Position numbers and translations under genes: made by a program. Below are positions 62,706 to 64,000 of a stretch of 64,000 nt of DNA, piece after piece. The notes beneath the pieces were generated by a model. The model was not told the DNA's origin. It saw only the letters and a list, made by a program, of their open reading frames with translations, and made no database searches. Origin of the DNA: Clusia tigrina (lineage: Eukaryota; Arthropoda; Insecta; Diptera; Clusiidae); contig OV050033.1 in the NCBI GenBank assembly GCA_920105625.2, positions 7,234,001 through 7,298,000 of the forward strand, given 5' to 3'. Each line of letters begins with the position of its first letter. The first letter of the stretch is position 1.

Positions 62706-63689
62706 TGCGGCATTGAATGCATTCACGAGGTGCTTATTTAGAGGAAGTAAAAGAATGCTTCACTTCGTATACCAATCAAACCTACCACATATATTTTCAC
62801 ATGTCTTGCAAATCTGTTTTATATGAATCTCGAAAAGGTTCCAAAAATACTCTTGAGTACTCACAGCACATCTCTGACTTTCATAGATGCAGTGAGACAT
62901 TCCTTTATAATATCTTCGAAAAATTCTTTTAAGAATTTTCTTTATCAGTGACCTGGGCTTACCTGCAATCTTTTGATAATGCACTCTTTATAGACATTTT
63001 GCAAATCTAGGAATTGGATAACAATCGTGTTATCATATACTCGTAGGCTCCTACTGGGTTCCTTCTCAAACAACAAGTGTTTCAGTATCGTGTAATAAAC
63101 AATAAGAACATAAGATTTGTATTAATTGGATTCGCCAATTATTTTTAGTGGCACCTGAAAGTATGCTGCACATTTATATATCAGTAACGTATAAAGTTGG
63201 TGGGTTTAATTGGTACCCACTGACAGGCTTACTTTTGTGCGCCTTCAAAATGTGTCATAATCATGTACGGAGTGGTCCCAGAGACAGAGGCCATATCAAT
63301 TTTCATATGATCTATGTGTAATTTGCTTCTGATCAAGTGCCTTCGAAATACTCATCCAACACTCCTAAATATATACTAACTGATCCAGTTCTCTTTGGGA
63401 ATTCACTGAAAATCTCTGAATGGGAAGTTTGTTTTAGTGTGAATTTTTGTTTCTTTGATTGCATCTCGACGAAACCTCTTAATGTTATAAAGAAAATAAA
63501 TTTATTTCCATATAAATCTGTTGACTGACAATTGCACAATGTAGGTGGAAATGTGGTTATGCCACCATTATAACTGTCCGAAGGAGAATTATTGAAAACA
63601 TTTTGGTAAATCTTGTAGCTATTTCTCCTCACCAGGGATCCTTCAATAAAAGGCCAAGTCTCAGAAAGCAACAACACACCAACTATAAA

Positions 63690-63775
63690 CCCTCCCAGGT
63701 AGGTAGGAGTGCTAGCTTAGTTGCCCAAGAGCACACCTAATGGTCCATTGTGATACCACTGTGTGTCACTTTTCA
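63690..63775 (+). repeat. dispersed repeat R1, copy 4
   Basis: CAGGTAGGTAGGAGTGCTAG followed by CCTAATGGTCCATTGTGATA and CCACT. It keeps the family core although the AGGTTAGG head is altered. Confidence 0.6.
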
Positions 63776-64000
63776 AGTATTGACTAAAATTCTCCTACTT
63801 AAAGATGGTGATAGTCAGCACAAGGATAGCTCCGCAAAAGGACAGGACTGCTCCCACAGTATGTCGCTGGAAACCATCCTGATAATTTAATAAATTAGCT
63901 ATTTCCCTAATATTGAAGGATGGCAGCTCTGTCAAATCTGTGAGAAAAGGGGCACCAAAGGTGTGATTTCTTCTTCCGCCCAAGGATGGAGAACCGTCTC

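Larger units (their letters stand above)
58169..64000 (-). other. bru3: intron upstream of the 49-nt exon (partial)
   Basis: Runs from the acceptor ttctctttgcag to the right edge, so the previous RRM1 exon is at least 5.8 kb away. It contains unique islands (58.2-59.2 and 60.1-62.1 kb), a degenerate repeat (62.26-62.7 kb) and a dispersed repeat copy near 63.7 kb. Open frames at 59266-59499 plus and 63333-63677 minus have no recognisable domain and are left unannotated. Confidence 0.75.

Noticed and set aside
62957..62967. AG|GTAAGC juxtaposition on the minus strand (possible recursive splice site)
   Set aside because: The preceding bases (attatcaaaagattgcag) lack the long pyrimidine tract expected of fly ratchet sites.
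63333..63677. 114-codon minus-strand frame
   Set aside because: It could be an old element fragment, but no domain, start context or neighbouring coding segment supports a gene.

Overview
The window is a piece of a large fly gene. No complete gene is present. What can be read with confidence is the middle of a Bruno/CELF-family RNA-binding protein gene on the minus strand. It is closest to Drosophila bru3 as judged by recalled family sequence; no search was run. Five phase-compatible coding exons are visible: 58120-58168, 23449-23627, 22989-23286, 22711-22896 and 404-550. Together they encode the end of RRM1, the whole of RRM2 and the Ala/Gln-rich linker before RRM3. The earlier exons lie beyond position 64000. 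The RRM3 exons lie below position 1. AT-rich DNA, insect-style splice sites, very long introns and dipteran dispersed repeats (an AGGTTAGGTTAGG-headed element) point to a cyclorrhaphan fly. A tephritid fruit fly is my best guess.

Layout. Positions 551-22710 are one intron of about 22 kb. The next two introns are tiny (92 and 162 nt). Positions 23628-58119 are another intron of about 34 kb, and the rest is intron upstream of the 49-nt exon. Both large introns alternate between two kinds of DNA. Blocks of locally amplified tandem repeats have units of 10, 12, 15, 16, 17, 21, 25, 33, 48, 49 or about 90-170 bp. Between them lie 0.5-2 kb islands of unique, higher-complexity DNA that are the likely homes of enhancers and alternative exons. 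The island at 44.3-45.9 kb holds a 160-codon minus-strand ORF. It starts at an ATG and ends at a good donor in exactly the phase needed to join the RRM2 exon, so it is a strong candidate alternative first exon. It would make a Bruno isoform without RRM1.

Mobile DNA. There are three solo LTRs of one retrotransposon family (31305-31827 plus; 53091-53599 and 55323-55948 minus). Each is flanked by ATAT. Each carries arrays of perfect or near-perfect heat-shock elements just upstream of a TATA box. There is also a decayed non-LTR reverse transcriptase fragment, a 144-bp-arm palindrome and several short dispersed repeat families. No tRNA, rRNA, CRISPR or bacterial-type features were seen. Most open frames in the window, including 519- and 484-codon frames on opposite strands of the same minisatellite, are artefacts of stop-free repeats.
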